Assembly: GCF_003184185.1 (NCBI RefSeq)
Contig: NZ_QHJG01000021.1
Coordinates: forward strand, 24,111 to 88,110
Reading direction: 5' to 3'
DNA: 64,000 nt
Source: Legionella qingyii
Lineage (GTDB): Bacteria; Pseudomonadota; Gammaproteobacteria; Legionellales; Legionellaceae
Part shown: piece by piece, positions 8,895-19,460 of the stretch
Position numbering within the stretch: the first letter of the stretch is position 1
Layout of the letters: each line of letters starts with the position of its first letter
Made by a program: the position numbers and the translations under genes
The notes under the pieces: generated by a model
The model's database searches: none
The model's input: the letters and a program-made list of their open reading frames with translations, nothing else
What the model was told of the DNA's origin: nothing

Positions 8895-10169
8895 TTAACC
8901 TAACTCAGGCTCATATGCAGGTACCTTTGTGGCTTTTAATTCAACTTGCTCCTCGGCAATTGCTTTATCATTCACAATTTTGGTCACACACGCATCAGAC
9001 CAAACATTTAAAGCAGTTTCCAGCATATCAATTAAACCATAAAAGGGTAAAATAACGCCCATAAGGACGATAGGAACATTCATACTTGATAACAGACTGA
9101 TGCTTAGAAAGAAACATCCCATGGGCACGCCGGCATTTCCAATAGCAGCTACAGTAGCAACAAATATCCATAAAACCATTGTGCCGTAAGAAGTCGGCAT
9201 TCCATGATTTTGCATTAAATAAATGACCGTAGCAAAAATAAAAGCGGCACAACCGTTCATATTTATGCTAGTGCATAAAGGTAAAACAAAACGACTTACG
9301 GATGGTTTTACTTGTAAATTATTTTCTATAGTATTCATCGTGACAGGCAATGTCCCGACCGAAGACTTGGAGAAAAATGCTACTGATAAGGCAGGAAGCA
9401 TGGAGCGCATTGCTGAAAAAGGCTGAATCTTATTCCTTTTTAACCATAAAGGTAAGACGACAAAACCTTGAATTACATTCGCTAAAACAACAATTAATAA
9501 ATACTCACCTATTCCTTTAATATCCATCCCTGAGCGCAACTGAACAACCGTTGAGGTAATAAAACCAAACAATCCCAAAGGAATAATCGTAATAATCCAA
9601 CGGGTCATCACTAAAAACATGCCATGTGCGCCACGAAAAAACCGCGTAAGCGTATCGCGAGACTCTTCATCAGGGATTTGACGCACAGCAATGCCGATAA
9701 TAATGCTTAAAAACAGTACTCCTATTACTTGCTGCTCCAGAAAAGGAGATAATAAATTGGTAGGTATAATATTTGCCAGGTATCCCAAGTAACCTAAACT
9801 ACTCGCTGATTTGACTGTTTGCGCATCCAAATTAACCTGAACGGAGCTGGGTTGGATTAAAATGTAAAGCAAACAACTAATCGTTGCGGCCACTACGGTC
9901 GTAGAAAAAGTATACTTAAGTGTTCGCTGCCAAATTTTTTTCATGAATCCATCGGTCTTGTAGTTAGCCAGAGTAACAATGATGGATAAAGAAATAATGG
10001 GCAAACTAATGCATTTAAACAGCTTAATAAATAAATCGGAGATTAATAACCCTATCTCCTTGAAAAAAACAATATTTGACATCCCACTGACGATACCTAA
10101 ACCAATCATTAAAGCATATAGCACGGGGGTGCTGAGAATTAGTTTTTTTTGTTGATGCGCGGCACACAT
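8895..10169 (-). CDS. Dicarboxylate/amino acid:cation symporter (SDF/DAACS family)
   Basis: About 424 residues, multi-spanning inner membrane carrier that takes up C4-dicarboxylates or acidic amino acids with Na+ or H+. The family's signature elements are all present: the Ser-rich hairpin as FFSKSSVGTLPVT, the NMDGTA motif as NMNGCAAF, the second hairpin as IGNAGVPMG, and the NVxxD motif of the last helix as LNVWSDACV. Met8 at 10169 has SD AAGGA 8 nt upstream; the upstream TTG does not. The changes from NMDGT to NMNGC suggest a substrate other than aspartate. Confidence 0.8.
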   Translation of the reverse strand: MCAAHQQKKLILSTPVLYALMIGLGIVSGMSNIVFFKEIGLLISDLFIKLFKCISLPIISLSIIVTLANYKTDGFMKKIWQRTLKYTFSTTVVAATISCLLYILIQPSSVQVNLDAQTVKSASSLGYLGYLANIIPTNLLSPFLEQQVIGVLFLSIIIGIAVRQIPDEESRDTLTRFFRGAHGMFLVMTRWIITIIPLGLFGFITSTVVQLRSGMDIKGIGEYLLIVVLANVIQGFVVLPLWLKRNKIQPFSAMRSMLPALSVAFFSKSSVGTLPVTMNTIENNLQVKPSVSRFVLPLCTSINMNGCAAFIFATVIYLMQNHGMPTSYGTMVLWIFVATVAAIGNAGVPMGCFFLSISLLSSMNVPIVLMGVILPFYGLIDMLETALNVWSDACVTKIVNDKAIAEEQVELKATKVPAYEPELG

Positions 10170-10387
10170 GTTAATAATCCTTAAAATCAAAAAAGTAAAA
10201 ATGAGAAGATTAAATTAACAGCAACAACAAGAAACGAGTTTAAAATGAGCGAGAGTTGAGCGATGATTCGTTTGTGTCGAGTGAGCTACCATAAAAACCT
10301 TTTATTTTTTGATCAAATTTTGCACAATTAGAGATATTCTAACACATTGCGCATGTTCGTCAAGAGATTTTAAAATCTGCAGATCCA

Positions 10388-11467
10388 TCAGTCAATCAAT
10401 TCAAGACAATTGATCTGTTGCTTTAAACGGATGATTCGACGATAAGCTTCCTCTATACGTTTTTGATTTATTCTTTGCTCAAATACCAAACGCTCAATCA
10501 TCTTAATCACTTCTGGCGCCGTAATTTTGGCTAATTGATTTGCAAAAATGAGCATATCAGCACCCGCATTGATTGTCAGGGATAAAGCATCCTCAAGTGA
10601 ATAATGATCGGTAATTGCTTGCATTTGTAAGTCATCTGCAATAATTACTCCATCATAGCCCATGGTCTTACGCAATAAGCCGGTTAAAATATCGTGGGAT
10701 AAAGTTGCAGGTAACCCCTGATTATCCAACTGTTTATTCACCACATGCGCTGTCATGATGAGAGTTGGTTGATGAGTATCTCGCACGAGTTGATAATAAG
10801 GAACCAACTCATCCTTATGGAAGGCATTGGTCACATCGACAAACCCTTTATGGGTATCACCTAATGCACTACCATGACCTGGAAAATGCTTATAGCAGCA
10901 TGCAATACCCTGGTGTTGGAAAACATCCACAAATGCTCTGGCCAATCGAACTACTTCATTAGGGTCAGCGGAAAAACTACGTTGTACACTTCCTATAATT
11001 CCTTGCTGATCTTGCAAATGTAAATCAACAACCGGAGCAAAATTAAGATTAAAACCCAATGACTTTAATGTTAATGCCATTTGTGTCAACTCAGCCTGCA
11101 AAGCATCAGGGGATAATTGTGCCATGTTATATGCATTCATAGTCGGCATACATCCCTCGATCCGAGACAAACGATCGATACTTCCGCCTTCATAGTCTAT
11201 GGCAATTAACAAGGGCAAATCGTTATTTTTGAAATTTACTTCTGCAGAATGGTAATAATAATTGAGTTGATGAGTTAACCGTTTGATTTGTGCCTGGTTT
11301 TTTAAATTCTTACCATATAAATTCGTAGAAACATCATGGTCGAATAACAAAACACCGCCTAATCCATCTGAAGACAGCCATTCCGCTATAGGGCTTTTGT
11401 CATGTATATCGCAACCATCAAACCCCATAACTAACATTTGACCAATTTTATTTCTAAGAGTAATCAT
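10388..11467 (-). CDS. nagZ: Beta-N-acetylhexosaminidase (GH3)
   Basis: About 359 residues, usual length for NagZ. The enzyme removes GlcNAc from 1,6-anhydroMurNAc peptides in the cytoplasm during peptidoglycan recycling. The signature KHFPGHGSALGDTHKG supplies the His/Asp loop that acts as acid/base in NagZ, and IIADDLQM holds the nucleophile Asp. LLIAIDYEGGSIDRL fits the substrate-binding N-terminal block. The ATG at 11467 with GGAG upstream is preferred to a TTG six codons earlier. Single gene. Confidence 0.88.
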   Translation of the reverse strand: MITLRNKIGQMLVMGFDGCDIHDKSPIAEWLSSDGLGGVLLFDHDVSTNLYGKNLKNQAQIKRLTHQLNYYYHSAEVNFKNNDLPLLIAIDYEGGSIDRLSRIEGCMPTMNAYNMAQLSPDALQAELTQMALTLKSLGFNLNFAPVVDLHLQDQQGIIGSVQRSFSADPNEVVRLARAFVDVFQHQGIACCYKHFPGHGSALGDTHKGFVDVTNAFHKDELVPYYQLVRDTHQPTLIMTAHVVNKQLDNQGLPATLSHDILTGLLRKTMGYDGVIIADDLQMQAITDHYSLEDALSLTINAGADMLIFANQLAKITAPEVIKMIERLVFEQRINQKRIEEAYRRIIRLKQQINCLELID

Positions 11468-11561
11468 CAGCCGCTCCGTCAACAAGATAAGAAAAAAAAT
11501 TTCCTAAAAAATAGTTGATGTTGTACTGAGAATCATACACAAAGATAAAAAATAATGCCAT

Positions 11562-12020
11562 TTATATCTTTTTTGGCGGTATTGCTGGAATATCATCAAA
11601 ATTACAACTGCAATTACCTGGTGCATTAGGAGGAAGAGGGACTAATGAAAAATCACTGGCATAGCAAACAGTCACGTTCCAGGCTGAATCTCCAGGATTG
11701 ATTGTATTAGGTAAAGACCAATAATTTTTAGCAGTATACGTTTTACCTTCATCACTTTGCCAAAAAATAGGAGAAAATCGAGCTCGATACATTAATTTTT
11801 GACCCGGTTGACAAGGGAAAGTCTGACGTGTCCACGATTTTCCAATAGGCACAGTAACTGTTGTTAAAGTTTTGGCACTTATGGCATCCATTATATCTAC
11901 AGATACATCATATTTGGTCCAACAATTATCTTTAACTAAAGTGTAATAACAAGTAATCTCTGCCCAAAGGGGGCTTGAAGAAATCAAACTGAATATGAAA
12001 ATAAAAGTTCGTATTATCAT
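11562..12020 (-). CDS. Hypothetical secreted small protein
   Basis: 152 residues with a signal peptide cut near SSPLWAEI (about residue 20). The mature protein has six or seven Cys residues, several Trp, and a Pro-rich C-terminus (PLPPNAPG..PAIPPKK). I do not recognise the family. SD AAAGGGA precedes the ATG. Probably periplasmic with disulphides. Confidence 0.6.
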   Translation of the reverse strand: MIIRTFIFIFSLISSSPLWAEITCYYTLVKDNCWTKYDVSVDIMDAISAKTLTTVTVPIGKSWTRQTFPCQPGQKLMYRARFSPIFWQSDEGKTYTAKNYWSLPNTINPGDSAWNVTVCYASDFSLVPLPPNAPGNCSCNFDDIPAIPPKKI

Positions 12021-12221
12021 AATTTAATCCCTTTATTCACAAAACGTGCTCACGATTTTTTGTTTCTAAAGTAGAAACAATATCTAACTAAATAGTAACT
12101 ATATTTAGATCTTATTTATTCATAGTATATACAATAACGATCATAAGTTACGAATAAGTTATAAATTTAGATCAATACAGGGTTGATTTTATTATCCGAC
12201 CTGTATAAGCTTGCCCGAATT

Positions 12222-12309
12222 GGAGAGATGGCCGAGCGGTCGAAGGCGCACGCCTGGAAAGTGTGTATACGGCAACGTATCGAGGGTTCGAATCCCTCTC
12301 TCTCCGCCA
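12222..12309 (+). tRNA. tRNA-Ser (GGA)
   Basis: 88 nt with encoded CCA. Acceptor GGAGAGA pairs with TCTCTCC, discriminator G. The anticodon loop CTGGAAA gives anticodon GGA (UCC/UCU Ser codons). The long variable arm (TATACGGCAACGTATC region) and GGTTCGAATCC T-arm are typical of class II serine tRNA and almost the same as in E. coli. Confidence 0.97.
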
Positions 12310-12463
12310 AATTTGATAAAAAGGCGGTCAACTCGTAATAGAAGTGCTTGCCGTTTTTTTATGTTTAATATTCCCATAGGTGCTTTTGCAGTGATGGAAC
12401 TGAAAATCCTGATTGAGGGTACGCAAAGGTATGATTATGAACAATTCATTAGGGATATGGCAT

Positions 12464-13099
12464 ATGAAATTAATTGTAATAGGAATTTTATTATCATTTA
12501 ATGCGATAGCTGGCGATTATTTCCCTAAACTAACATCACAAGATCAACCTTGGTCTGTTACTGCAAGTGCTGGTACAGGTACTTATGAGTTAACATCCTC
12601 AAGAGATAAAAATGTTCCAATAGGACGTTTAGCGCTGGCCAATGAAATGATGCTTGCTGGCAATATAGCTTTGGGCTTGGAATTAGGGCTGCAAACCGGT
12701 ACCCGAATAAAACTCAATATGCCCCAAGAAGCTTTTCATGCTCTGAAAAAATGGATTCCTATGCAAACTACCCTTGCCCCAACATTGGATTTATTAATTA
12801 CATCCAAGAGCGATCCACTGGGCAATAGTTCTTTTTTTGCGCAACTGAAAGGTGGGCTTGCCTACAGACATTGGCGGGATGATCGGGTTCCTCTTAATGA
12901 CATTTCTCAATTAGCCGGCGAGATACAAGCAGGCTTTGGCTATCCAATTACTGCTTTGGCCAACCTAAACTTATTATATCAAGGAATATTCAGTGGCAAT
13001 GGACCCAATTTTCATTTTGAAACCTATTCTAAAAGAGGACAATTATCCAATATTCCAACCCTACATGCTGTACTTTTAGGTTTGTCTGTAAATCTATAA
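12464..13099 (+). CDS. Putative outer-membrane beta-barrel protein
   Basis: 211 residues from the ATG at 12464, which opens directly into a signal peptide (MKLIVIGILLSFNAIAG). The mature part alternates polar and hydrophobic residues in short strands (WSVTASAGTGTYELT, ALGLELGLQTG, FFAQLKGGLAYRHW, LAGEIQAGFGYPI) and ends with an aliphatic/Asn strand LLGLSVNL, as in small eight-strand barrels. I cannot assign a family. An upstream in-frame start at 12413 would bury the signal peptide and is rejected. Confidence 0.6.
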   Translation: MKLIVIGILLSFNAIAGDYFPKLTSQDQPWSVTASAGTGTYELTSSRDKNVPIGRLALANEMMLAGNIALGLELGLQTGTRIKLNMPQEAFHALKKWIPMQTTLAPTLDLLITSKSDPLGNSSFFAQLKGGLAYRHWRDDRVPLNDISQLAGEIQAGFGYPITALANLNLLYQGIFSGNGPNFHFETYSKRGQLSNIPTLHAVLLGLSVNL

Positions 13100-13218
13100 A
13101 AATGTTCCCCTAGATTTTCAATTTGTGACTAAGAGACAGATGCAGCGAAGCTACAATAGACTATAATGTAATCTAAACGGATCTACTTCTCTATTGAACA
13201 GTAGCAGGGAGTACTATC

Positions 13219-13488
13219 ATGAAAGAACAACATTACGCCTATAAAATAACTCACGGCGCATCCAGTTTAAATTGTCCTCATTCTGCCTTAGTAAACGATA
13301 AAATGCTGGACTTATTAAAAGAAATAGAAAACCAACATAGTGATGGAATTTTCTGGGTATTTAAACAGTTTGGTGATCAACCTCAAGAACCACTCTGCAT
13401 CATAGACTGTTCAAAAAAACGAATTTACTTTCATTACTCCGGCGAGGTCGAAGACTTAAAGGATGCTATAGCAAATTTGAGTCACTAA
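13219..13488 (+). CDS. Hypothetical protein
   Basis: 89 residues, no signal peptide or membrane segment. SD GGGAG lies 9 nt before the ATG. Four Cys residues are present, including a CIIDC pair that could bind metal or form a disulphide. No family recognised. Single gene. Confidence 0.55.
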   Translation: MKEQHYAYKITHGASSLNCPHSALVNDKMLDLLKEIENQHSDGIFWVFKQFGDQPQEPLCIIDCSKKRIYFHYSGEVEDLKDAIANLSH

Positions 13489-13639
13489 TTCGCTCTCAAA
13501 AGAGAAAAGAAATTTTTCAAATCAAATGGATTATTATTTTTTTATTTTGGTCTTATCTGATACAAATAAACTCTAGACAAATGACAGTTTTTTAGTCACT
13601 ATTCCACTCGATTTTTATTTTCATGCAAAGAGAATACTT

Positions 13640-14191
13640 ATGTCTTTAAAAGCCAAAATAGTTATTTTAAGTTTGATTGTTTTTAACTTATTGCCCAATG
13701 CTTATGCCGCTTCTTCAGCTAACCATGTTGAAAGCGATACCGCCATCCAAAATGCTGTTTTATTTTATATTAACAAATACCGGCAGCAACATGGCTTATC
13801 CAAGCTTACAATGGACAACAATATTGTAATTCAAGCCAAACAACACTCTCAAGATATGGCCAATCATCGTATGCCTTTTGGTCATCAAGATTTTGGAAAA
13901 CGTATTGCTAAACTGCGTTCACAGATTAAAAATACAGGTGGTGGTGCTGAGAATGTTGCATACAACTACAAAACAGCTGAAATTGTAGTCAGTCAATGGG
14001 TCAAAAGCCCAGGCCACAGAAGAAATATTGTAGGAAATTATAACTTGACTGGCATAGGGGTTGCCCGTGACAAGCAAGGCAAACTTTACTATACCCAAAT
14101 ATTCCTGCAAACAGGAAAAAGTCCTCGAAGCTACACGGCGAGAAGACCCTACATTGGCGTTCCCTTTTTCGGTATTAAAAGACAAAGCTAA
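13640..14191 (+). CDS. Secreted CAP-domain protein (SCP/PR1, YkwD type)
   Basis: 183 residues. Signal peptide of about 24 residues (ends NAYAAS). The CAP domain follows: YINKYRQQHGLSKLTMD, then AKQHSQDMANHRMPFGHQDF with the first conserved His, GGGAENVAYN with the conserved Glu-Asn, VVSQWVKSPGHRRNIVG with the second His, and GIGVARDKQGKLYYTQIFL. These His/Glu residues form the CAP cavity. The biochemical role of bacterial CAP proteins is mostly unknown; lipid, peptidoglycan or host interaction are possible. Confidence 0.8.
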   Translation: MSLKAKIVILSLIVFNLLPNAYAASSANHVESDTAIQNAVLFYINKYRQQHGLSKLTMDNNIVIQAKQHSQDMANHRMPFGHQDFGKRIAKLRSQIKNTGGGAENVAYNYKTAEIVVSQWVKSPGHRRNIVGNYNLTGIGVARDKQGKLYYTQIFLQTGKSPRSYTARRPYIGVPFFGIKRQS

Positions 14192-14209
14192 GCAAGAACT
14201 TAAAGACAT

Positions 14210-14272
14210 GTAGCCTGAGGCGCACCGCGACTAAACCCAGGTTTCGCTGCTCTGCCCCCAGACTACATGATT
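14210..14272. repeat. REP-like palindrome
   Basis: A variant of the window's REP family: GTAGCCTGAGGCGCACCGCG facing GCTGCTCTGCCCCCAGACTAC, outer arms GTAGCCTG / CAGACTAC. Weaker than the copy at 8800. Confidence 0.45.
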
Positions 14273-14404
14273 ATTAATAAACGCCGAACTTCATTTTCTT
14301 CATTAATTCAATAACCTAATTAAACTGCTTTTAATTTTAACGAAATCTTTGCAAAAAACCTGCTAAATCATGTGGCATTAATAATCAGAGTGGCCTATCA
14401 TAAA

Positions 14405-14562
14405 ACCATAGACAGTACACATTGTTCAGCCAACATTATTACTTTGGGAGCCAGATTGAGAGTGCGGTGAGCAAGCTTAGCAAGTACTAAGAAGCCTTAA
14501 ACACTCCAGAGGAGTCCACCTTGGTAAAAAAGGACTGTACTCAATCTTACTGTCTATCCCAA
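14405..14562 (+). ncRNA. ssrS: 6S RNA
   Basis: About 158 nt. The 3' half matches the conserved 6S segment: GCGGTGAGCAAGC, then AAGAAGCCTTAAAC, then TCCACCTTGGT, in the same order and spacing as in E. coli ssrS. The two ends form the closing stem (ATAGACAGTA at 14408-14417 with TACTGTCTAT at 14548-14557), leaving the large open bubble that mimics promoter DNA. 6S RNA binds sigma-70 RNA polymerase and shifts transcription in stationary phase; in Legionella it is reported to matter for intracellular growth. Ends are estimated from the stem. No ygfA-like gene follows. Confidence 0.88.
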
Positions 14563-14570
14563 ATTCCATA

Positions 14571-14604
14571 AAAGGGCGTATTAAATATAATACGCCCTTT
14601 TTAT
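14571..14604 (+). terminator. Intrinsic terminator after 6S RNA
   Basis: A perfect 13-bp stem (AAAGGGCGTATTA, 14571-14583, with 14588-14600), 4-nt loop and a following T-run. It ends the 6S transcript (or its precursor) just downstream of the closing stem. Confidence 0.9.
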
Positions 14605-14755
14605 TTGCTGCTATAATTCTATAAATCAATAGCGTTACCTAATCACTCATTATCGGTTTGACTATTTTTTTTTATGCATAATCTTTATAATCAACAATTA
14701 AAGCTTCAGTTAGTATTATAATTACAGACACACTTATAAACTGGACTTGGCTCAA

Positions 14756-14851
14756 ATGGATCTTTTACTAATTCTGCTTGTCCTATTCTTTTTCAGCTTG
14801 TCCTTTGGACTAATCAGATTCTATGATTATTTATCAAGGAGTGAATCATGA
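14756..14851 (+). CDS. Small membrane protein upstream of kdpF
   Basis: 31 residues (begins MDLLLILLVLFFFSL, ends YLSRSES): one hydrophobic helix followed by a short polar tail. Its stop overlaps the kdpF start (ATGA, 14848-14851), so the two are translationally coupled. Similar one-helix ORFs are found in front of kdpFABC in other Proteobacteria. Whether it is a pump subunit is unknown. Confidence 0.65.
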   Translation: MDLLLILLVLFFFSLSFGLIRFYDYLSRSES

Positions 14852-14934
14852 GCTTGTATTTAAGCTGTGGAATAATCGCATTCGGTTTATTAGTCTTTTT
14901 GTTAGTTGTATTATTCAAACCCGAATTATTTTAA
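14848..14934 (+). CDS. kdpF: K+-transporting ATPase small subunit KdpF
   Basis: 28 residues, one membrane helix (GIIAFGLLVFLLVVLF) and the short KPE tail usual for KdpF. KdpF stabilises the KdpABC complex, probably like a bound lipid. It overlaps the upstream small ORF by 4 bp and lies 36 bp before kdpA. Recognition rests on size, position and the tail. Confidence 0.75.
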   Translation: MSLYLSCGIIAFGLLVFLLVVLFKPELF

Positions 14935-14970
14935 GCCATAGATTTAATTTAAATGTGGGATGGACCCCTT

Positions 14971-16788
14971 ATGACAAAACCTGGTTTTCTACAAATCGCA
15001 TTTTATCTGTTCTTTTTGTTGCTTCTTGTAAAACCGTTAGGTTGGTACATGGCACGAGTGTATCAAGGCCGTCCTTGTTTCCTGGACATTATATTAAGAC
15101 CCTTCGAACACCTAATCTATAAGATTTGCGGGATCCATACTCAAGAAGAAATGGGATGGAAAACCTATCTATCAGCCATGCTCTTCTTAAACTTGGCTGG
15201 ATTACTGGTTGTTTATCTTATACAACGTCTCCAATTCTATTTGCCATTGAACCCTCAAGAATTTCCCTCCCCATCACCCGCTCTTGCATTTAATACCGCA
15301 ATAAGCTTTAGTACTAATACCAATTGGCAAGCTTATAGTGGTGAAACAACAATGAGTTATTTAACTCAAATGCTTGCGTTAACGGTACAAAACTTTATTT
15401 CGGCAGCAACGGGCATGTCTTTATTAATTGCGTTGATACGCGGACTCATAAAACATGAAAGTAACAGTTTGGGGAATTTCTGGGTAGATACAGTACGCGG
15501 AATACTCTATATTTTATTGCCTTTGTCACTGATTTTTGCACTTATTCTGTGCTCACAGGGTGTCATTCAGAATTTTAAACCTTTTCAAAAAATTAACCTC
15601 ACCCACCCATTTACCTACCAACAACCTGTAAAAGATGTTACAGGCCGAACTGTATTAGATAACCAGGGTAATCCTAAAACAACGCCTGTAACAATAACAG
15701 AACAGGTCATTCCCATGGGACCGGTCGCATCGCAAATTGCCATCAAACAACTGGGTACAAATGGCGGTGGTTTTTTTAATACGAATTCGGCACATCCATT
15801 TGAAAACCCCACTCCATTGACCAATTTTCTGGAAATGATAGCGATCTTGCTTATTCCTGCAGCTTTTTGTTTTATGTTTGGCACCATGGTTCGTGATAAA
15901 AGACAAGGTTGGGCGATATTAATAACCATGTCCATTTTATTTGTTCCATGCTTAATATTTGAAGTTGTTGTCGAACAAGCAGGCAATCCAGCATTTCACC
16001 AAATGGGGATTGATACCACAGCTCAATCTGAATTTTACCCTGCCGGTAACATGGAGGGCAAAGAAACTCGTTTTGGCATTGTCAACTCTGCAATTTGGGC
16101 AACAGCTACGACCGCTTCCTCTAGCGGTTCAGTCAACTCCATGCTGGATTCATATACTCCTCTAGGTGGGATAGTTCCTTTATGGATGATGCATTTAGGT
16201 GAAGTCAGTTTTGGAGGTATTGGCTCAGGATTATCCGGGATGATAATGCAGATCATTCTCACGGTATTTGTTGCAGGGCTTATGGTTGGTAGAACTCCAG
16301 AATACCTAGGCAAAAAAATTGAGCCTTATGAAATGAAAATGGCCTCCATTGCTGTGTTAATTATGCCTTTGATTGTACTCATAGCTACTGCCTATGCTAC
16401 GGTAACCCACATTGGGGTAAGCTCCATAGCCAATCCTGGTGCCCATGGTTTTACAGAAATGCTTTATGCATTTACTTCGATGGGGAATAATAATGGTAGT
16501 GCTTTTGCAGGCTTAAATGCCAATACACCTTTTTATAATATTGTCGGTGGCGTGATGATGTTGATTAGCCGGTATTGGCTTGCTATTCCTATTCTTGCGA
16601 TTGCTGGTTCACTTGTTAAGAAAAAGCGGATTCCAAACAGTTCAGGTACATTAGCCACTCATACACCATTTTTTATGACCTTATTAGTTTATATTGCCAT
16701 GATTCAGGGAGCGTTGTCCTTTTTACCAGCCCTTGCTCTTGGTCCTATCGTGGAGCATTTGATGCTTTGGGGGAAATATGGGTACTAA
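14971..16788 (+). CDS. kdpA: K+-transporting ATPase subunit A
   Basis: About 605 residues, somewhat longer than E. coli KdpA (557). KdpA is the channel-like, K+-selective subunit. Selectivity-filter segments are visible: [49 protein letters not shown] and [15 protein letters not shown] chose Met at 14971 (GGATGGA upstream) over 14953, which lacks an SD. The end overlaps kdpB by 11 bp, as expected for coupled translation. The pump imports K+ at very low external concentration. Confidence 0.93.
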   Translation: MTKPGFLQIAFYLFFLLLLVKPLGWYMARVYQGRPCFLDIILRPFEHLIYKICGIHTQEEMGWKTYLSAMLFLNLAGLLVVYLIQRLQFYLPLNPQEFPSPSPALAFNTAISFSTNTNWQAYSGETTMSYLTQMLALTVQNFISAATGMSLLIALIRGLIKHESNSLGNFWVDTVRGILYILLPLSLIFALILCSQGVIQNFKPFQKINLTHPFTYQQPVKDVTGRTVLDNQGNPKTTPVTITEQVIPMGPVASQIAIKQLGTNGGGFFNTNSAHPFENPTPLTNFLEMIAILLIPAAFCFMFGTMVRDKRQGWAILITMSILFVPCLIFEVVVEQAGNPAFHQMGIDTTAQSEFYPAGNMEGKETRFGIVNSAIWATATTASSSGSVNSMLDSYTPLGGIVPLWMMHLGEVSFGGIGSGLSGMIMQIILTVFVAGLMVGRTPEYLGKKIEPYEMKMASIAVLIMPLIVLIATAYATVTHIGVSSIANPGAHGFTEMLYAFTSMGNNNGSAFAGLNANTPFYNIVGGVMMLISRYWLAIPILAIAGSLVKKKRIPNSSGTLATHTPFFMTLLVYIAMIQGALSFLPALALGPIVEHLMLWGKYGY

Positions 16789-18847
16789 ACCTCATTCTAT
16801 TTGGGATTTTAACATTATAAAAGGTGCTGTAATTGACGCATTTTTCAAATTATCACCTCATATTCAAATAAAAAACCCAGTGATGTTTACTGTTTATATA
16901 AGTTCAATTATCACCACGATTCTTTTTATACAAGCATGTCTAGGAAAACCTGAAGCACCACCATTTTTTATTCTTGCTATTAGTTTGTGGCTTTGGTTTA
17001 CACTCTTATTTGCCAATTTTGCGGAAGCAATGGCAGAAGGTCGCGGCAAAGCTCAAGCTCAAGAGCTACGACGAGCGCGTCGTGAAATTCAAGCTAAAAA
17101 ATTGGCGAAGGCATCTAAAAATGCAAAATTCTCCATCATTCCATCCGTACAATTACGTGCAGGAGATCTGGTCTTGGTTGAAGCTGGTGATTTCATACCA
17201 AGTGATGGTGAGATTGTAGAAGGAATTGCTTCAGTTAATGAAAGCGCTATAACAGGGGAAAGCGCGCCTGTTATTCGTGAAAGTGGAGGAGATCGTAGTG
17301 CAGTAACTGGAGGCACTCAGGTCATTTCTGATTGGCTTATTATTCGCATCACATCTAATCCGGGCGAAACATTTCTAGATCGGATGATTACTCTAGTAGA
17401 AGGGGCAAAAAGAAAAAAAACACCTAATGAGCTTGCATTAACTATTTTACTCGCTGCATTAACTATTGTGTTTTTGGTAGTCTGTAGCACCTTGCTCTCT
17501 TTTTCGATTTACAGTGTTTCTGCAACTAAATCGGGTTCAGCCATTTCAATCACGGTTCTAGTCGCTCTTTTTGTTTGTCTTGCCCCAACAACTATTGGTG
17601 GGCTACTTTCTGCAATTGGTATTTCTGGTATGGATCGAATGATTCAAGCCAATGTCATTGCTTTATCAGGACGTGCCGTTGAGGCGGCAGGTGACATCGA
17701 CATTTTAATACTTGATAAAACAGGAACGATTACTCTAGGTAATCGACAGGCAACAGAATTTGTTCCGGCAGAAGGTGTCGATATCAAAGATTTAGCCGAT
17801 GCAGCTCAATTAGCTTCTCTTGCGGATGAAACGCCTGAAGGTCGAAGCATTGTCATTCTTGCCAAAATAAAATATAAGTTACGTGGCAGAACTCTTGCCC
17901 CATTACAGGCAACATTCATTCCATTCACAGCACAAACACGTATGAGTGGCGCAAATCTTGGCAATCGACAAATTCGTAAAGGTTCATCTGAAGCAATTGA
18001 AGAATACATCAATCAGTTAGGAGGGCATGTTCCTAAAAATGTGAAAAATAATGTTGAAATTATCTCACGCCAGGGAGGAACTGCACTGGTTGTTGCAGAA
18101 GGTCCCAAAGTACTGGGCATCATTCGTCTTAAAGATGTTATTAAAGGGGGTATTCGAGAGCGCTTTGCACAACTAAGGCAAATGGGCATTAAAACCATTA
18201 TGGTAACTGGAGATAATCCTCTAACTGCAGCTTCAATTGCTGGTGAGGCTGGAGTAGATGATTTTCTAGCCAATGCCAAACCCGAAGACAAACTTAAATT
18301 GATTCGTGATCTACAAGCTCAAGGTCATTTAGTCGCAATGACTGGTGATGGAACAAATGATGCGCCGGCACTTGCTCAAGCAGATGTTGCTGTTGCAATG
18401 AATTCAGGAACACAAGCAGCAAAAGAAGCAGGTAATTTGGTCGATCTGGATTCAAACCCAACTAAATTAATTGAAGTAGTAGAAATAGGTAAGCAGTTAT
18501 TGATGACACGCGGAGCCCTGACTACGTTTAGTATGGCCAATGATATCGCTAAATATTTTGCCATTTTACCTGCCGCATTTGTGAGCACTTATCCTGCTCT
18601 AAATGTATTCAATATCATGCACCTGGCAACCCCACAAACGGCAGTGCTGTCCACAGTAATTTTTAATGCAATTGTTATTGTTCTTCTTATACCTTTAGCT
18701 TTACGTGGGATTAAATATAGACGCCTTCCTGCAGCAGAACTCCTACGAAATAACGTCATAATTTATGGATTAGGTGGATTTATAATCCCTTTTATTGGCA
18801 TCAAAATGATCGATATGCTCTTAATCACCTTAGGTTTAACAGGATAA
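16778..18847 (+). CDS. kdpB: K+-transporting ATPase subunit B (P-type ATPase)
   Basis: 689 residues, normal length. This is the ATP-hydrolysing subunit. Motifs seen: TGES (actuator loop, AITGESAPV), the phosphorylation site DKTGT in [19 protein letters not shown], and the hinge [24 protein letters not shown] (written here as separate known P-type motifs TGDGTNDAP and [11 protein letters not shown]). The start overlaps kdpA and is preceded by a GGGGGAAAT SD. kdpC starts 4 bp after the stop. Confidence 0.95.
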   Translation: MGTKPHSIWDFNIIKGAVIDAFFKLSPHIQIKNPVMFTVYISSIITTILFIQACLGKPEAPPFFILAISLWLWFTLLFANFAEAMAEGRGKAQAQELRRARREIQAKKLAKASKNAKFSIIPSVQLRAGDLVLVEAGDFIPSDGEIVEGIASVNESAITGESAPVIRESGGDRSAVTGGTQVISDWLIIRITSNPGETFLDRMITLVEGAKRKKTPNELALTILLAALTIVFLVVCSTLLSFSIYSVSATKSGSAISITVLVALFVCLAPTTIGGLLSAIGISGMDRMIQANVIALSGRAVEAAGDIDILILDKTGTITLGNRQATEFVPAEGVDIKDLADAAQLASLADETPEGRSIVILAKIKYKLRGRTLAPLQATFIPFTAQTRMSGANLGNRQIRKGSSEAIEEYINQLGGHVPKNVKNNVEIISRQGGTALVVAEGPKVLGIIRLKDVIKGGIRERFAQLRQMGIKTIMVTGDNPLTAASIAGEAGVDDFLANAKPEDKLKLIRDLQAQGHLVAMTGDGTNDAPALAQADVAVAMNSGTQAAKEAGNLVDLDSNPTKLIEVVEIGKQLLMTRGALTTFSMANDIAKYFAILPAAFVSTYPALNVFNIMHLATPQTAVLSTVIFNAIVIVLLIPLALRGIKYRRLPAAELLRNNVIIYGLGGFIIPFIGIKMIDMLLITLGLTG

Positions 18848-18851
18848 AAAA

Positions 18852-19460
18852 ATGGTTATAGAAGCTCTAAAACAAATAAAAACGGCACTAATGTTCCTGC
18901 TCGTTTTTTCTTTATTAACAGGCTTAATTTATCCTGCTGTAGTTACTGCTTTAGCTCAAATTTTTTTTCCTTATCAAGCAAATGGCAGTTTATTACGCCT
19001 TAACAACGAACCCATTGGTTCAGCATTAATTGGACAATACTTTGATGCACCCAACTACTTCTGGGGACGCCCTTCTGCCACAGCTCCATTTCCTTATAAT
19101 GCAGCTCATTCTTCCGGTTCGAATATGGGGCCTTCTAACCCTGACTTTTTGTCAATTGTAAAACAACGAATTGATAGACTGCGTCAATTCAACTTGGAAG
19201 ATCAAAATAAAATGGTCAAGCAACTCATTCCCGTTGATTTAGTTACTGCATCCGCCAGTGGTCTGGATCCGGAAATAAGCCCGCTGGCAGCCTACTACCA
19301 GATACCGCGTATTGCCAAAGCGCGTCATATTGCAGAACAAGAAATTCAAGAATTAGTGAATCAGTTAATAAAAAAACGTACCTTGCATCTTTTAGGAGAA
19401 CCACGAATTAGTGTATTGGAGCTAAATTTAGCTCTCGATCAGATAAGGACTAATCAATGA
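18852..19460 (+). CDS. kdpC: K+-transporting ATPase subunit C
   Basis: 202 residues; one N-terminal membrane helix (ALMFLLVFSLLTGLIYPAVV) and a periplasmic domain with the KdpC motifs GSALIGQ.F, YFWGRPSAT, SSGSNMGPSNP and DLVTASASGLDPEISP. It helps assembly and nucleotide binding of the pump. It overlaps kdpD by 4 bp. Confidence 0.93.
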   Translation: MVIEALKQIKTALMFLLVFSLLTGLIYPAVVTALAQIFFPYQANGSLLRLNNEPIGSALIGQYFDAPNYFWGRPSATAPFPYNAAHSSGSNMGPSNPDFLSIVKQRIDRLRQFNLEDQNKMVKQLIPVDLVTASASGLDPEISPLAAYYQIPRIAKARHIAEQEIQELVNQLIKKRTLHLLGEPRISVLELNLALDQIRTNQ

